Shown here piece after piece: positions 8,041 through 16,811 of a stretch of 64,000 nt of DNA. The stretch is from Myxococcota bacterium (GTDB lineage Bacteria; Myxococcota_A; Bradymonadia; UBA7976; UBA1532). The stretch is from NCBI GenBank assembly GCA_963169045.1, contig CAUJDF010000091.1:186001-250000 (forward strand), given 5' to 3'. Numbering within the stretch: position 1 is the stretch's first letter; the number at the start of each line of letters is the position of its first letter. Position numbers and translations under genes: made by a program. A model generated the notes under the pieces. The model was not told where the DNA came from. It saw only the letters and a list, made by a program, of their open reading frames with translations, and did no database searches.

Positions 8041-9270
8041 GTGCTGAGCTGGTTCAGCAAGAAGGCGGCGTCGGAGGAGGCCTCGACCCAGGTGGTCGAG
8101 TTTCGCTACGACCGCCCGCTGCTCGTGATCACGCTGCTCCTCATCGGGTTCGGCCTGGTGATGGTGTACTCGGCGAGCATCGTCACCGCGGAGACTCAGT
8201 CGGGCGACGGTGGATATTTCTTCAAGCGTCAGGTGGCGTACCTCGTGCCCGGTCTGGGCGCGATGTTCGCCATGGCGAACCTGCACAACGAGGCACTGAA
8301 GCGCTACGCGCCCTGGCTGGTCGGCGGCGCGATCCTCATGCTCGTCGTGGCGATGCTCCCGGGCGTCTCGGCGACGGCGAAGGGCGCGGCGCGCTGGATC
8401 CAGCTCGGCCCGGTGCGCCTGCAGCCGTCGGAGCTCGTCAAGCTGTCGCTCGTCACATGGATGTGTGCCCACCTCACTCGCATGGACATCGACGTGCGTC
8501 GTTGGCGCGACTCGTGGCTGCCGGCGCTGCTCGTGACGGGCATTCTCGCCGCGCTGCTGATGAAGCAGCCCGACTTCGGCAGCACGGTGATCTGCGGCGC
8601 GATGATGATGCTCCTCCTGTGGGTCGCCGGCGGGCGTCACTGGCACACGGGCATCATCATTCTGGGGGGGATCGCGCTCGTCGCGCTCGCGATTGCCATC
8701 GAACCGTACCGTATACGCCGTTTGACGGCCTTCCTCTCGCCGGAGGCGGATCCGCAGGGCACGGCATATCAGATCAACCAGTCCCTGAACGCCTTCGGTA
8801 GCGGTTCGTGGACGGGACTGGGGCTCGGAGAGAGTCGGCAGAAGCTCCTGTACCTGCCCGACTGCTGGACCGACTTCGTCTTCGCCATCATCGGCGAGGA
8901 GCTGGGGTGGGTGGGCGTGTTCGGGGTCATGATCATGTTCCTCCTCTTCGTGTGGCGGGGTCTCACCATCGCGCGTAGGGCTGCGTCCCCGTTCGCATCG
9001 CTCCTGGCCTTCGGTATCACCGCACAGATCGGCTTCCAGGCGGTCGTGAACATGGCGGTGGTGACCGCCCTCCTTCCCACCAAGGGTCTGACGCTCCCGT
9101 TCGTGAGCTACGGGGGCAGCTCGCTGGTCGTCTCGTGCGCGGCTGTCGGAATCCTGCTGAACATCTCGCGCGGCAAGCCGCCGCCGGCATGGTTGCATGC
9201 GCCGGCGCGTCCATCGCGCATGCGCAGGGTCGCCGATGGAGTCGCTGTGGCTCTGCGACAGCGCGTTTGA
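8041..9270 (+). CDS. ftsW: FtsW, septal peptidoglycan glycosyltransferase
   Basis: FtsW is the SEDS-family polymerase that builds septal glycan strands with FtsI. The 409-residue protein has about ten membrane segments and SEDS motifs: QPSELVKLS, KQPDFGS, YLPDCWTDFVFAIIGEELG and the C-terminal FVSYGGSS. The start chosen is GTG at 8041, preceded by AAGGGGAG at a good distance. No nearer ATG would keep the first membrane helix. The stop codon sits in the left arm of a perfect 9 bp hairpin, and a 216 bp gap follows before murG. Confidence 0.96.
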   Translation: MLSWFSKKAASEEASTQVVEFRYDRPLLVITLLLIGFGLVMVYSASIVTAETQSGDGGYFFKRQVAYLVPGLGAMFAMANLHNEALKRYAPWLVGGAILMLVVAMLPGVSATAKGAARWIQLGPVRLQPSELVKLSLVTWMCAHLTRMDIDVRRWRDSWLPALLVTGILAALLMKQPDFGSTVICGAMMMLLLWVAGGRHWHTGIIILGGIALVALAIAIEPYRIRRLTAFLSPEADPQGTAYQINQSLNAFGSGSWTGLGLGESRQKLLYLPDCWTDFVFAIIGEELGWVGVFGVMIMFLLFVWRGLTIARRAASPFASLLAFGITAQIGFQAVVNMAVVTALLPTKGLTLPFVSYGGSSLVVSCAAVGILLNISRGKPPPAWLHAPARPSRMRRVADGVAVALRQRV

Positions 9271-9298
9271 CGAACTTACCCCTGTTCAAAAGTTCGTC
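9269..9298 (+). terminator. Hairpin overlapping the ftsW stop, possible terminator
   Basis: A perfect 9 bp stem (9269-9277 with 9290-9298) and a 12-base loop begin within the ftsW stop codon. No run of T follows, so an intrinsic terminator is not certain. It could be an attenuating or RNA-stabilising hairpin. It separates the first half of the cluster from murG. Confidence 0.4.
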
Positions 9299-9366
9299 GC
9301 TGAGGTAGCTTGTTGAGACGTGTCGGAGCGGGGGCGTTCGACACAAAAGAAACAGACAGAAGGCTC

Positions 9367-9395
9367 TTGTCAGCGTCCTTCGGCGGGCGTATTTG
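9367..9395 (+). promoter_or_regulatory. Candidate promoter of murG-ftsQ-ftsA-ftsZ
   Basis: TTGTCA at 9367-9372 and TATTTG at 9390-9395 are separated by 17 bases, about 90 bases upstream of murG. The -35 match is good and the -10 match is weak. The 216 bp gap between ftsW and murG, the only sizeable gap in the cluster, is consistent with an internal promoter. The rest of the gap shows no convincing gene on either strand. Confidence 0.35.
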
Positions 9396-9486
9396 AACCC
9401 CACCGAGGTAGTCCTGAACAAGATCTCGGCCGAAGAGGGCTTCGGCAGAGGTCGATCTACGCGTTTGCGCTCTGGATGTGTTCGTG

Positions 9487-10587
9487 ATGGCGGTGCGCTC
9501 ACTCATGATCGTCGGCGGTGGCACCGGGGGGCACGTCTACCCCGGCGTCGCGGTCGCCGAAGCGTGGCGCGAGCGCGTCCCCGACGGGGTCGTCACCTAC
9601 GTCGGCAGCGAGCGGGGCCTCGAGGCGCGCGTCGTGCCCGAGCTGGGCCTGCCGTTCGTCACCGTGCCGGTGCGCCGCCTCAAGAACGCCGGTTTCGTCG
9701 AGCGCGCGCGGAGCGTCGTCGGCCTGCCCGGCTCGCTCTGGGCGGCGCGGTGCGTCGTCAGACGGCACGCGCCCGACGTCGTTCTCGGCGTCGGCGGTTA
9801 TGTCTCGGGGCCGGTGGTGCTGGCGGCTTCGCTGTCCGGCCGGCCATCGGCCGTCGCCGAGCAGAACGCGATCCCCGGGCTGACGAACCGGCTCCTCGCC
9901 CGTTTCGTGTCGCGGGTCTATACCGCGTTCCCTCAGGCGTCCGACCGCGTCCCGCGCCGCAAGGTGGACCTGGTGGGCAATCCGGTGCGCCGCGCCTTCC
10001 GCGACGCGGCTCGCAAGGCGCCTCCCGTCGGGGCCAGGCGGCGCGTGCTCGTGCTCGGCGGCAGCCAGGGCGCGCAGGCGCTCAACGAGATGGTGCCGCC
10101 GGCGATGGCGGCGCTGCGGCAGCGCTTCGGCGACCTCGAGGTGCGCCACCAGACGGGGCGCGACCGTGGCGAGGGCGTGCGGCAGGCATACGCGCAGGCG
10201 GGCTTCGCCGACGCGCGCGTCGACGAGTTCATCGACGACATGGCCGGCGCGCTCGCGGCCGCCGATCTCGTCGTCGCGCGCGCGGGGGCGACGACGCTGG
10301 CCGAGCTGACCTGCATGGGCCGGCCGGCCGTGCTGGTCCCGTTCCCGCACGCGGCCGACGACCATCAGGCGGCCAACGCCCGGTGGATGGTCGACGGCGG
10401 CGCGGCGCTCGTCGCGCGCCAGGAGACGCTCGACGCGGCGAAGCTCGCGGCGATGGTGGGTGAAATCCTGAGTGATTCCGGTCGCCTCGCACGCATGGGC
10501 GCAGCCTCGCGCGCGCTCGGCCGCCCCGACGCCGCCGACGCGATCGTCGACGACCTGCTCGCCCTGGGAGGCGGTCATGGCCGGTAA
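9487..10587 (+). CDS. murG: MurG, lipid II-forming N-acetylglucosaminyltransferase
   Basis: MurG transfers GlcNAc from UDP-GlcNAc to lipid I on the cytoplasmic face of the membrane. The protein (366 residues from this start) has the N-terminal glycine-rich loop GGGTGGH, the GVGGYVSGP and AEQNAIPG segments, the GGSQGAQALNE motif that opens the C-terminal half, and the donor-site region RAGATTLAEL. The ATG at 9487 gives the usual N-terminus. GTG codons at 9478 and 9484 are in-frame alternatives. murC and murB, which often follow murG, are absent. The end overlaps ftsQ by 11 bases. Confidence 0.97.
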   Translation: MAVRSLMIVGGGTGGHVYPGVAVAEAWRERVPDGVVTYVGSERGLEARVVPELGLPFVTVPVRRLKNAGFVERARSVVGLPGSLWAARCVVRRHAPDVVLGVGGYVSGPVVLAASLSGRPSAVAEQNAIPGLTNRLLARFVSRVYTAFPQASDRVPRRKVDLVGNPVRRAFRDAARKAPPVGARRRVLVLGGSQGAQALNEMVPPAMAALRQRFGDLEVRHQTGRDRGEGVRQAYAQAGFADARVDEFIDDMAGALAAADLVVARAGATTLAELTCMGRPAVLVPFPHAADDHQAANARWMVDGGAALVARQETLDAAKLAAMVGEILSDSGRLARMGAASRALGRPDAADAIVDDLLALGGGHGR

Positions 10588-11443
10588 TCGCCGTCGCGCC
10601 GAGCGCGGGCGCCGCGCCCTCGCGGCCTTCGCCGGCCTCGTCGGGGGCCGCGGCTGGCGGCGGCAGGCGCGCTCGCTCGTCGTGCTGTCGGCGCTCGGCG
10701 CCGGGGCGTGGTTCGGCGGCCGCGCCGCATGGGAGGCCGCGCGCCGCTCGCCCTACTTCCTCGTCCGCCACGTCGAGCTCGGCGAGCTCGGCCGCGTCGA
10801 TCGCGACGAGGTGGTGCGGCTGGCGGGCCTCGCGCACCCGGTCGGCATCTTCGACTTCGATCCGGCGACGGCCGAGGCGGCGCTGCGCACGCACCCGTGG
10901 ATCCGCGACGCCGAGGTGGCGCGCAAGCTGCCCGACGGCGTGCGCATCCACGTCACGCAGCGCGAGCCGGCGGCGGTCGTCGCGCTCGCGGGGCTGTACC
11001 TCGTCGACGCGGCGGGTCACCCGTTCGTCCGGCCGACCGCCGACCAGATGGGCGGCCTGCCGCTGATCACCGGGTTGTCGCGCGCCGAGTACGAGGCCGA
11101 TCCCGACGAGGCGCGCGCGCGCCTGGTCACGGCCATGTCGCTGGCGCGCATGTACCAGATGTCGCCCGTGGCCGCGGCGCGTCCGCTCGGCAGCGTGCAC
11201 CTGTCGGCCGGCGGCCGGTACGAGCTGATGCTCGGCAAGACGCGCGTCTCGCTCGGCCGCGACGACCACCGGCGCAAGCTGGCGGATCTGGTCCGGATTC
11301 TCGAGAAGCTGAAAAGTCGGCAAGTCGACGCGTCGTACATCCTGATGGATGAGGCCGGGCAGCGGGCGATCGTGCGAGAGACGCCGCTGCAGGAGATCAT
11401 CACGGGATCGCTGACGATGCGGGCGGGGGGAGAGAAGAACTGA
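10577..11443 (+). CDS. ftsQ: FtsQ, division protein with POTRA domain
   Basis: FtsQ is a bitopic inner-membrane protein that recruits FtsB and FtsL to the divisome. The 288-residue protein has a basic cytoplasmic N-terminus, one membrane segment at about 33-50, a POTRA domain at about 60-130 (FLVRHVELGELG start, HPWIRDAEVARKLP end) and the FtsQ beta domain after it. It lies between murG and ftsA, as usual once murC and murB are removed. The stop overlaps the ftsA ATG by one base (TGATG). Confidence 0.93.
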   Translation: MAGNRRRAERGRRALAAFAGLVGGRGWRRQARSLVVLSALGAGAWFGGRAAWEAARRSPYFLVRHVELGELGRVDRDEVVRLAGLAHPVGIFDFDPATAEAALRTHPWIRDAEVARKLPDGVRIHVTQREPAAVVALAGLYLVDAAGHPFVRPTADQMGGLPLITGLSRAEYEADPDEARARLVTAMSLARMYQMSPVAAARPLGSVHLSAGGRYELMLGKTRVSLGRDDHRRKLADLVRILEKLKSRQVDASYILMDEAGQRAIVRETPLQEIITGSLTMRAGGEKN

Positions 11444-12675
11444 TGGCCAGGCGGGAGGAGATCGTCGCGAGCCTCGACCTCGGCTCGAGCAGCGTCAAGT
11501 GCGTGGTCGGCAGCAAGGACGACAACGGCGAGATCGACATCATCGGCACCGGCACCGCGCCGGCGAGCGGCCTGCGCGATGGGCTCGTGACGCACCGCGG
11601 AGAGGTGGTCGCCGCCATCCGCGCCGCAGTCGAAGAGGCCGAGATGATGGCTGGCTGCGACATCTTCGACGTGTTCGCCTCGATCTCGGGCCGACACATC
11701 GAGAGCTTCAACAGCGATGGCATGGTGCGCATCGGGAACGGCCAGGTGACGCCCGAGGACGTGACCGCCGTCATCGACGTGGCCCAGGCCGTGCGCATCC
11801 CGCCCGACAAGGAAGTGCTGCACGTCATCCCCCACGAGTACGTCATCGACGGGGAGCGGTCCGTCCCCCGCGCGCTCGGGATGCCGGGCGTGCGCCTGGA
11901 GGTGCGGGCGCATGTGGTCATCGGCGCGGCGAGCAGCGTGGCGGCCCTCGAGAGCCTCTGCAAGGACGCGGGGCTGCGCGTCGAGGACGTCATCCTCTCG
12001 TCGCTGGCGCAGGCCGAGGCGCTGTTGACGCCCCAGGCGAGGGAGCTCGGCGTGGTGCTCGTCGACGTCGGCGGCGGCACGACGGATGTCGCCGTCTTCC
12101 AGGGCGGCACGATCGTCCACTCGGCGGTCATCCCGGTCGGCGGCGAGCACATCACGGGCGACGTCCACGACTGCCTGCACACGCCCCGGGCCGAGGCGGA
12201 GCGCCTGAAGCAGGCCCACGGCTGCGCGCTGCAGAGCCTGGTCGAAGACCACGAGGAGGTCGACGTCCCCGGCGCCGGCGGCCGCAAGCCGCGGGTCATC
12301 AAGCGCAAGCTGCTGTGCGAGATCATCGAGGCGCGCGTCGACGAGATCTTCAAGATGGTCCAGGCCGATCTCGAAGAGGCGGGTTTCGTGGACGGGTTGC
12401 CGGGTGGGGTGGTGCTCACCGGCGGCACGGCGAACATGGCGGGCATGTCGGAGCTGGCCGAGCAGGTCCTCTCGATGCCCGCCGTGCAGGGCCAGCCCCA
12501 CGGGGTCGAAGGGCTGGTCGACGTGGTCCGCAACCCGCGTTATGCCACGGGGACCGGCCTCGTGCTGTGCGGCGCGCACGAGCGAAGCCGCGACTGGTTC
12601 GGCCAGCGCGGGCGACGACCGGCGCCCCGGGGGTGGAGCCGGGCGCTGCGTTGGTTGCCCTTCGTGGGACGCTGA
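11443..12675 (+). CDS. ftsA: FtsA, actin-like FtsZ membrane tether
   Basis: FtsA polymerises on the membrane and anchors FtsZ. The 410-residue protein has the actin-fold signatures [13 protein letters not shown] at the N-terminus, [13 protein letters not shown] in the middle and [11 protein letters not shown] near the end, and the SHS2-type 1C insertion. The last 14 residues ([14 protein letters not shown]) form a basic amphipathic helix, the expected membrane-targeting sequence. It is coupled to ftsQ. A 67 bp gap separates it from ftsZ. Confidence 0.96.
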   Translation: MARREEIVASLDLGSSSVKCVVGSKDDNGEIDIIGTGTAPASGLRDGLVTHRGEVVAAIRAAVEEAEMMAGCDIFDVFASISGRHIESFNSDGMVRIGNGQVTPEDVTAVIDVAQAVRIPPDKEVLHVIPHEYVIDGERSVPRALGMPGVRLEVRAHVVIGAASSVAALESLCKDAGLRVEDVILSSLAQAEALLTPQARELGVVLVDVGGGTTDVAVFQGGTIVHSAVIPVGGEHITGDVHDCLHTPRAEAERLKQAHGCALQSLVEDHEEVDVPGAGGRKPRVIKRKLLCEIIEARVDEIFKMVQADLEEAGFVDGLPGGVVLTGGTANMAGMSELAEQVLSMPAVQGQPHGVEGLVDVVRNPRYATGTGLVLCGAHERSRDWFGQRGRRPAPRGWSRALRWLPFVGR

Positions 12676-12742
12676 GACATACGCGCGAGACCCTCTCTTC
12701 AACACACTCTTTCGGATCGAGCGGCGAGCGGGAGCCAGTCAG

Positions 12743-14296
12743 ATGAGCGAGATCTTCGAGTACGTGGCGCACGCCACTGGCGCGCGCTTGAAGGTGATTG
12801 GCGTGGGCGGCGGCGGCGGCAACGCCGTCAACACGATGGTCACGTGCGGCCTGTCCGGGGTCGACTTCATCGTGGCGAACACCGACGCGCAGGCGCTGCA
12901 GCACGCGCTCGCGCCCTACAAGCTGCAGCTCGGCGGCGGGCTCACCAAGGGCCTCGGCGCCGGCGCCGATCCCGACGTGGGTCGGCACGCGGCGATGGAG
13001 GACGAGCGCGCGGTCGCCGAGGCGCTCGCCGGCGCCGACATGGTGTTCGTCACCGCCGGCATGGGCGGCGGCACCGGCACCGGCGCGGCCCCGGTCATCG
13101 CCCGCATCGCCCGCGAGGTCGGCGCGCTGACCGTCGGCGTCGTGACCAAGCCGGTCCTGTTCGAGGGCAAGGCGCGCCGCCGCCGCGCCGAGGCCGGTCT
13201 CGAAGCGCTCGCCAACGAGGTCGACACGCTCGTCGTCATCCCGAACCAGAAGCTTCTCGCCATCAGCGACGAGAGCACGACCATGCTCGACTCGTTCCGC
13301 ATGGCCGACCAGGTGCTCTACAACGCCGTGCAGGGCATCAGTGATCTCATCACCCACCATGGCATGATCAACGTCGACTTCGCCGACGTCCGCACGATCA
13401 TGTCCAACCGTGGCATGGCGCTCATGGGCACCGGCCGGGCCAGCGGCGAGCGCCGCGCGCTCGAGGCGGCGCAGCAGGCGATCTCGAGCCCGCTGCTCGA
13501 CGACGTCAGCATCAACGGCGCCACGGGCATCCTCATCAACTTCACCGGCGGCACCGACCTGCGCATGGCCGAGATCGAGGAGGCCGCGAGCCTCGTCGAG
13601 GACGCCGCGCACGACGATGTGAACCTGATCTTCGGCGCCGTCATCGACGAGTCGATGAAGGGCGAGATCAAGATCACGGTCATCGCCACCGGCTTCCAGG
13701 AGCGCGACAGCCGCCGCATCGAGAGCGCGCACAGCGCCATCCCGACGCTGCCGGGCATCACGATGGCCGACCTGCAGCGCGACCACGATCGCCCGCAGTC
13801 GCGGCCGCTGCCGCCGCCGGCGGTCCACGCGCCGGGGGCGATGGCGCTCGGTGAGCCGGCCGAGGTGATGGTGACGACGTCGCCGTCGCGGTCGGTGGGG
13901 TTCGGCGGCAGCGTCAGCGACCGCATCGGCCGCGCCGCGCCGCCGCCGCCGGTCGTCGCGCAGCCGATGCGCGCGCCGGCGGTCGCCGAGGACGCCGCGG
14001 GCCGACTGCCGCCCCGCGTGGCGCCGCCGGCGCCGACGGCCTCGGCGCCGCTGCGCGCCGGCACGACGCCGCCGCCCATCCCGGGGCGGCGTCCGACCGT
14101 TCCGGGCCGCCGCGACGAGCGCGACCTGACCACCCCCGCGATCAAGCGCAACGGCAGCGCCGCCGCCGCGCCCGGCGGTCGCAACGTCGAAGAGGCCCAG
14201 ATGGGCGAGGCCTTCTGGGACGCCGGCGAGTCCGACTCCGAGTTCGACGGTGTCCCCGGCTTCTACAACCGCAACAACGACCGGCCGCGCCGCTGA
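12743..14296 (+). CDS. ftsZ: FtsZ, tubulin-like division ring protein
   Basis: FtsZ assembles the cytokinetic ring. The 517-residue protein has a complete GTPase core with GGGGGNAVN near the N-terminus, the tubulin loop [10 protein letters not shown], and NTDAQAL. After about residue 320 there is a long Pro/Ala/Arg-rich linker. DLTTPAIKR at about 461-469 resembles the conserved C-terminal peptide that binds FtsA and other partners, but it is followed by 48 more residues that contain the acidic patch GESDSEFDG. The core is typical and the tail is unusual. The ATG at 12743 keeps the normal short N-terminal extension. Confidence 0.97.
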   Translation: MSEIFEYVAHATGARLKVIGVGGGGGNAVNTMVTCGLSGVDFIVANTDAQALQHALAPYKLQLGGGLTKGLGAGADPDVGRHAAMEDERAVAEALAGADMVFVTAGMGGGTGTGAAPVIARIAREVGALTVGVVTKPVLFEGKARRRRAEAGLEALANEVDTLVVIPNQKLLAISDESTTMLDSFRMADQVLYNAVQGISDLITHHGMINVDFADVRTIMSNRGMALMGTGRASGERRALEAAQQAISSPLLDDVSINGATGILINFTGGTDLRMAEIEEAASLVEDAAHDDVNLIFGAVIDESMKGEIKITVIATGFQERDSRRIESAHSAIPTLPGITMADLQRDHDRPQSRPLPPPAVHAPGAMALGEPAEVMVTTSPSRSVGFGGSVSDRIGRAAPPPPVVAQPMRAPAVAEDAAGRLPPRVAPPAPTASAPLRAGTTPPPIPGRRPTVPGRRDERDLTTPAIKRNGSAAAAPGGRNVEEAQMGEAFWDAGESDSEFDGVPGFYNRNNDRPRR

Positions 14297-14319
14297 CCCC
14301 TTCGGCGGGACCGCCCGGT

Positions 14320-14347
14320 CCGGCCCCGAGACACCGCCCGGGGCCGG
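14320..14347. terminator. GC-rich hairpin between converging ftsZ and M23 genes
   Basis: A perfect 9 bp inverted repeat (CCGGCCCCG at 14320-14328, CGGGGCCGG at 14339-14347) with a 10-base loop lies in the 88 bp gap between two converging genes. There is no T tract, so this is a possible terminator only. Confidence 0.35.
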
Positions 14348-14384
14348 CTGCGCAGCGCCCGCTCCACCCCGCCCCGCGTCTTCT

Positions 14385-14876
14385 TCAGCCCTGCAATGTG
14401 AACGGGACGCTGTACGGCGCGCCGTCGGCGATGACGAACACGTTCAGATGCAGGTGCGCGTCGCTCATGCAGCCGGAGAGGCCCGTTTCGCCGATGATCT
14501 CGCCGGCGCCGAAGCGGGCGCCGAGGCCGCCGAAGACGCGTCCCTTCGCCAGGTGGATGTATTCGGAGTAGAGGCCGCCACCGTGGTCGAGACAGACCAG
14601 GTTGGCATCGTCGGCGAACGTCTGTTCGTAGCCGTAGCGGTCGCTGTCGGCCTTCACGTAGATCACGGTGCCGGCGCGGATGGCGCACACCGGCGTACCG
14701 GGCGCGGCGTCGTAGTCGACGGCGTAGCGCATCACCGGATTTGCGAAGTGCGGAAACTTCGGGTCGTCGGGCTGCACCGAGAGCGGGACGTGCGCCGGGA
14801 AGGGGCGCCCCACCGGCACGGGCAGCGCCAGGCCGAAGCGCGCGGCGATGCGGGCGATGTCGGCGTCGTGGCTCAT
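14385..14876 (-). CDS. M23-family metallopeptidase-like protein
   Basis: A 163-residue protein with the LytM/M23 fold signatures: MRYAVDYDA, a beta-rich stretch with GTPVCAIRAGTVIYV, YSEYIHLAKG, and the HxH motif in DAHLHLNVFV. M23 enzymes cut peptide crosslinks in peptidoglycan or act as inactive activators of amidases. The HxH pair is present. In the first zinc-ligand motif (usually HxxxD) the expected His is Arg, so activity is uncertain. No clear signal peptide is seen. The ATG overlaps the ddl stop (ATGA), so it is co-translated with the D-Ala-D-Ala ligase. Confidence 0.8.
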   Translation of the reverse strand: MSHDADIARIAARFGLALPVPVGRPFPAHVPLSVQPDDPKFPHFANPVMRYAVDYDAAPGTPVCAIRAGTVIYVKADSDRYGYEQTFADDANLVCLDHGGGLYSEYIHLAKGRVFGGLGARFGAGEIIGETGLSGCMSDAHLHLNVFVIADGAPYSVPFTLQG

Positions 14877-16024
14877 CGGCCGAGGAGGCGCGGACCGACG
14901 TGGCGCAGCTGGCGACCGTGCTCGAAGGCGGCGCGCGCGGCGTCGATGACGTCCTGCAGCAGGGCGGTCGGCGAGACGGCGGTCGGCTCCCACAGGTAGA
15001 GACCGAGCGAGCCGGGGATGGTGTTGATCTCGTTGACGCACACCCGGCCGTCGACGATGAGGAAGTCGACCCGCGCGATGCCCGCCCCGTCGATGGCGCG
15101 GAAGGCGCGCACCGCGGTCTCCTTCACGCGCCGCGTGAGATCGGCGTCGATGTCGGCGGGCAGCACCCGGCTGCGCGCGGCCGAGCTCATGCCGGCGGTC
15201 TTCGTGCCGGCGGATGCCTTGGATGCCTTGCCGCCGCCCGGCATGTACTTGTCGGTGAAGGAGAGGAACTCGCCGGTGGCGATGGGGCGCTCGCACTCGC
15301 TCACGTAGAGTGCCGCGCGGCCGCGGGCGACGGCGCAGTTGATCTCGAGGGCGCCGGCGCAGAAGCGCTCGACGAGGATCTTGTCGTCGTAGGACAGCGC
15401 GTCCTCGATGGCGGGCACGAGCGCCGCCGCGTCGCGGACCACGTGGATGCCGATGCTCGACCCGAGGCGCGCCGGCTTCACGATCAACGGGATGCCGAGG
15501 CGCGCGCGGCAGCGCTCGGCGATGCCGCCGGGATCGGCCTGCCACTCGTCGCGCCCGAAGTCGACCGACTCGATGACCGGGATGCCCGAGCCGGCGAGCA
15601 CCTTCTTCTGGAACACCTTGTCGATGCCGACGACGGAGCAGAGGTGGTCGGGCCCGACGAATGGCACGCCGTAGAAGGCCAACAGACCCTGCACCGAGCC
15701 ATCTTCACCCGGCGCGCCGTGAAAGATGGGGAACGCCAGGTCGAACGGCACGTCGAGCCCGTCGCCCACCAGGCGCGGCCCGCCGTCGCCGGCCTCGAGC
15801 CGCACGCGGGGCAGCGCGGCGATGCGCTCGGGCTGCCCGTAGGCGCGTACGTCGGCCAGGGTCTCGTCATGCAGCCAGGCGCGCTGCTCCGTCACGTAGA
15901 CGGGCAGGACGGTGTGCCCCAGCCGGCGCAGGTGGGGCATGACCTCGTTCGCCGTGAGCACCGAGACGTCATGCTCGGGCGAAGGCCCGCCGAACAGGAC
16001 CGCGATCCGCAAGCGTTGCTCCAT
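14873..16024 (-). CDS. ddl: D-alanine--D-alanine ligase
   Basis: Ddl makes the D-Ala-D-Ala dipeptide consumed by MurF. The 383-residue ATP-grasp protein has GGPSPEHDVSVLTA at the N-terminus, KPARLGSSIGI, RVDFLIVDG and NEINTIPGSLG. The Glu, Ser and Tyr that position the substrate in dipeptide-forming Ddl enzymes appear conserved (EHDVS, GSS, DKY), which argues against a D-Ala-D-Lac ligase. After the DKY of the omega loop there is a Lys/Ser/Ala-rich stretch (MPGGGKASKASAGTK) longer than in E. coli DdlB. The ATG at 16024 is preferred. An in-frame ATG lies eight codons upstream. Confidence 0.95.
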   Translation of the reverse strand: MEQRLRIAVLFGGPSPEHDVSVLTANEVMPHLRRLGHTVLPVYVTEQRAWLHDETLADVRAYGQPERIAALPRVRLEAGDGGPRLVGDGLDVPFDLAFPIFHGAPGEDGSVQGLLAFYGVPFVGPDHLCSVVGIDKVFQKKVLAGSGIPVIESVDFGRDEWQADPGGIAERCRARLGIPLIVKPARLGSSIGIHVVRDAAALVPAIEDALSYDDKILVERFCAGALEINCAVARGRAALYVSECERPIATGEFLSFTDKYMPGGGKASKASAGTKTAGMSSAARSRVLPADIDADLTRRVKETAVRAFRAIDGAGIARVDFLIVDGRVCVNEINTIPGSLGLYLWEPTAVSPTALLQDVIDAARAAFEHGRQLRHVGPRLLGR

Positions 16025-16129
16025 GGCGCACGTTCTACCCGAAAGCATGTGGGGATGGAACGGAGGCCGCCGATTCCTTATCGTTCCTCGTCCGCCGTCC
16101 AGCGGCCCATGGGTCTGGGGGATGTTTCG

Positions 16130-16807
16130 ATGCTGCGAGCAATCGGCCACGCGCTCGTGTGCGGTGGTCTGCTGGTGTCCGGGGCGGCGGTCGCCGCTCC
16201 GAAGAAGAAGCTGGAGGCGCCCAAGGCGCCCAGCGAGGTGACGGTCGAGAACGCGTGCGCGACGCCGCTCGAGCTGGCGCTCGGCAGCCTCCCGCTGAAG
16301 GTCGAGGCCAGCGCGAAGAGCGGTCCGCACCTGCTGCCCGCCGACGCGCCCGAGGGCGTGTACGCGCTGACGACGAAGGCCGACAAGCCGGAGGCCCTGG
16401 CCCGCCTCGGCATCCCGCCCGCCAGCAAGTATGCGATTCGACTGGCGGATTGCCGCGCCGGCGCCGCCGACGTCTACACCCGGCTCGAGAGCTTCAAGTC
16501 GCCCGATCCGCACGCGGCGTCGCGCGTCCGCTTCCGGGCCCGCGAGATCAAGGCGCTCGAGTACAAGCTGGGACCCAGCGGGCGCTTCCTGCCGCTGAGC
16601 ATCGCGATCACGAGCGCGCAGGAGATCCCGGCGGGCGAGGGCGAGTTCACGTTCCGCCTGCGCGCGGCCAAGAACGGTCCGGTCGTGAAGACGCTGACGA
16701 AGAAGGTGACCTTCGAACCAGGCCACCAGTACCTCGTCGAGGCCCACGTGCTCGGGAACGATGTGGTCTTCAGCGCCGAGGACGAGGGGCCGGTCCCCGC
16801 CGAGTAG
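16130..16807 (+). CDS. Exported protein of unknown function
   Basis: A 225-residue protein with a clear signal peptide (hydrophobic stretch VCGGLLVSGAAVAA, cleavage before PKKKLEAPK). The mature part has one Cys in VENACATPLEL and another in LADCRAG, possibly a disulfide pair, and looks beta-rich throughout. No family was recognised. The ATG at 16130 is preceded by a GGGGGA ribosome-binding sequence. An in-frame ATG at 16109 is less likely. It is divergent from ddl across a 105 bp gap and converges on the gamma-glutamyltransferase gene with only 4 bp between them. Confidence 0.8.
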   Translation: MLRAIGHALVCGGLLVSGAAVAAPKKKLEAPKAPSEVTVENACATPLELALGSLPLKVEASAKSGPHLLPADAPEGVYALTTKADKPEALARLGIPPASKYAIRLADCRAGAADVYTRLESFKSPDPHAASRVRFRAREIKALEYKLGPSGRFLPLSIAITSAQEIPAGEGEFTFRLRAAKNGPVVKTLTKKVTFEPGHQYLVEAHVLGNDVVFSAEDEGPVPAE

Positions 16808-16811
16808 TCCG

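Noticed and set aside
9271-9486. Small gene in the ftsW-murG gap
   Set aside because: Short frames exist on both strands but none has a good start, ribosome-binding site or recognisable sequence.
14873-16024. Ddl as a vancomycin-resistance D-Ala-D-Lac ligase
   Set aside because: The Glu/Ser/Tyr triad expected in dipeptide ligases is kept, and there are no vanH or vanX-like neighbours.
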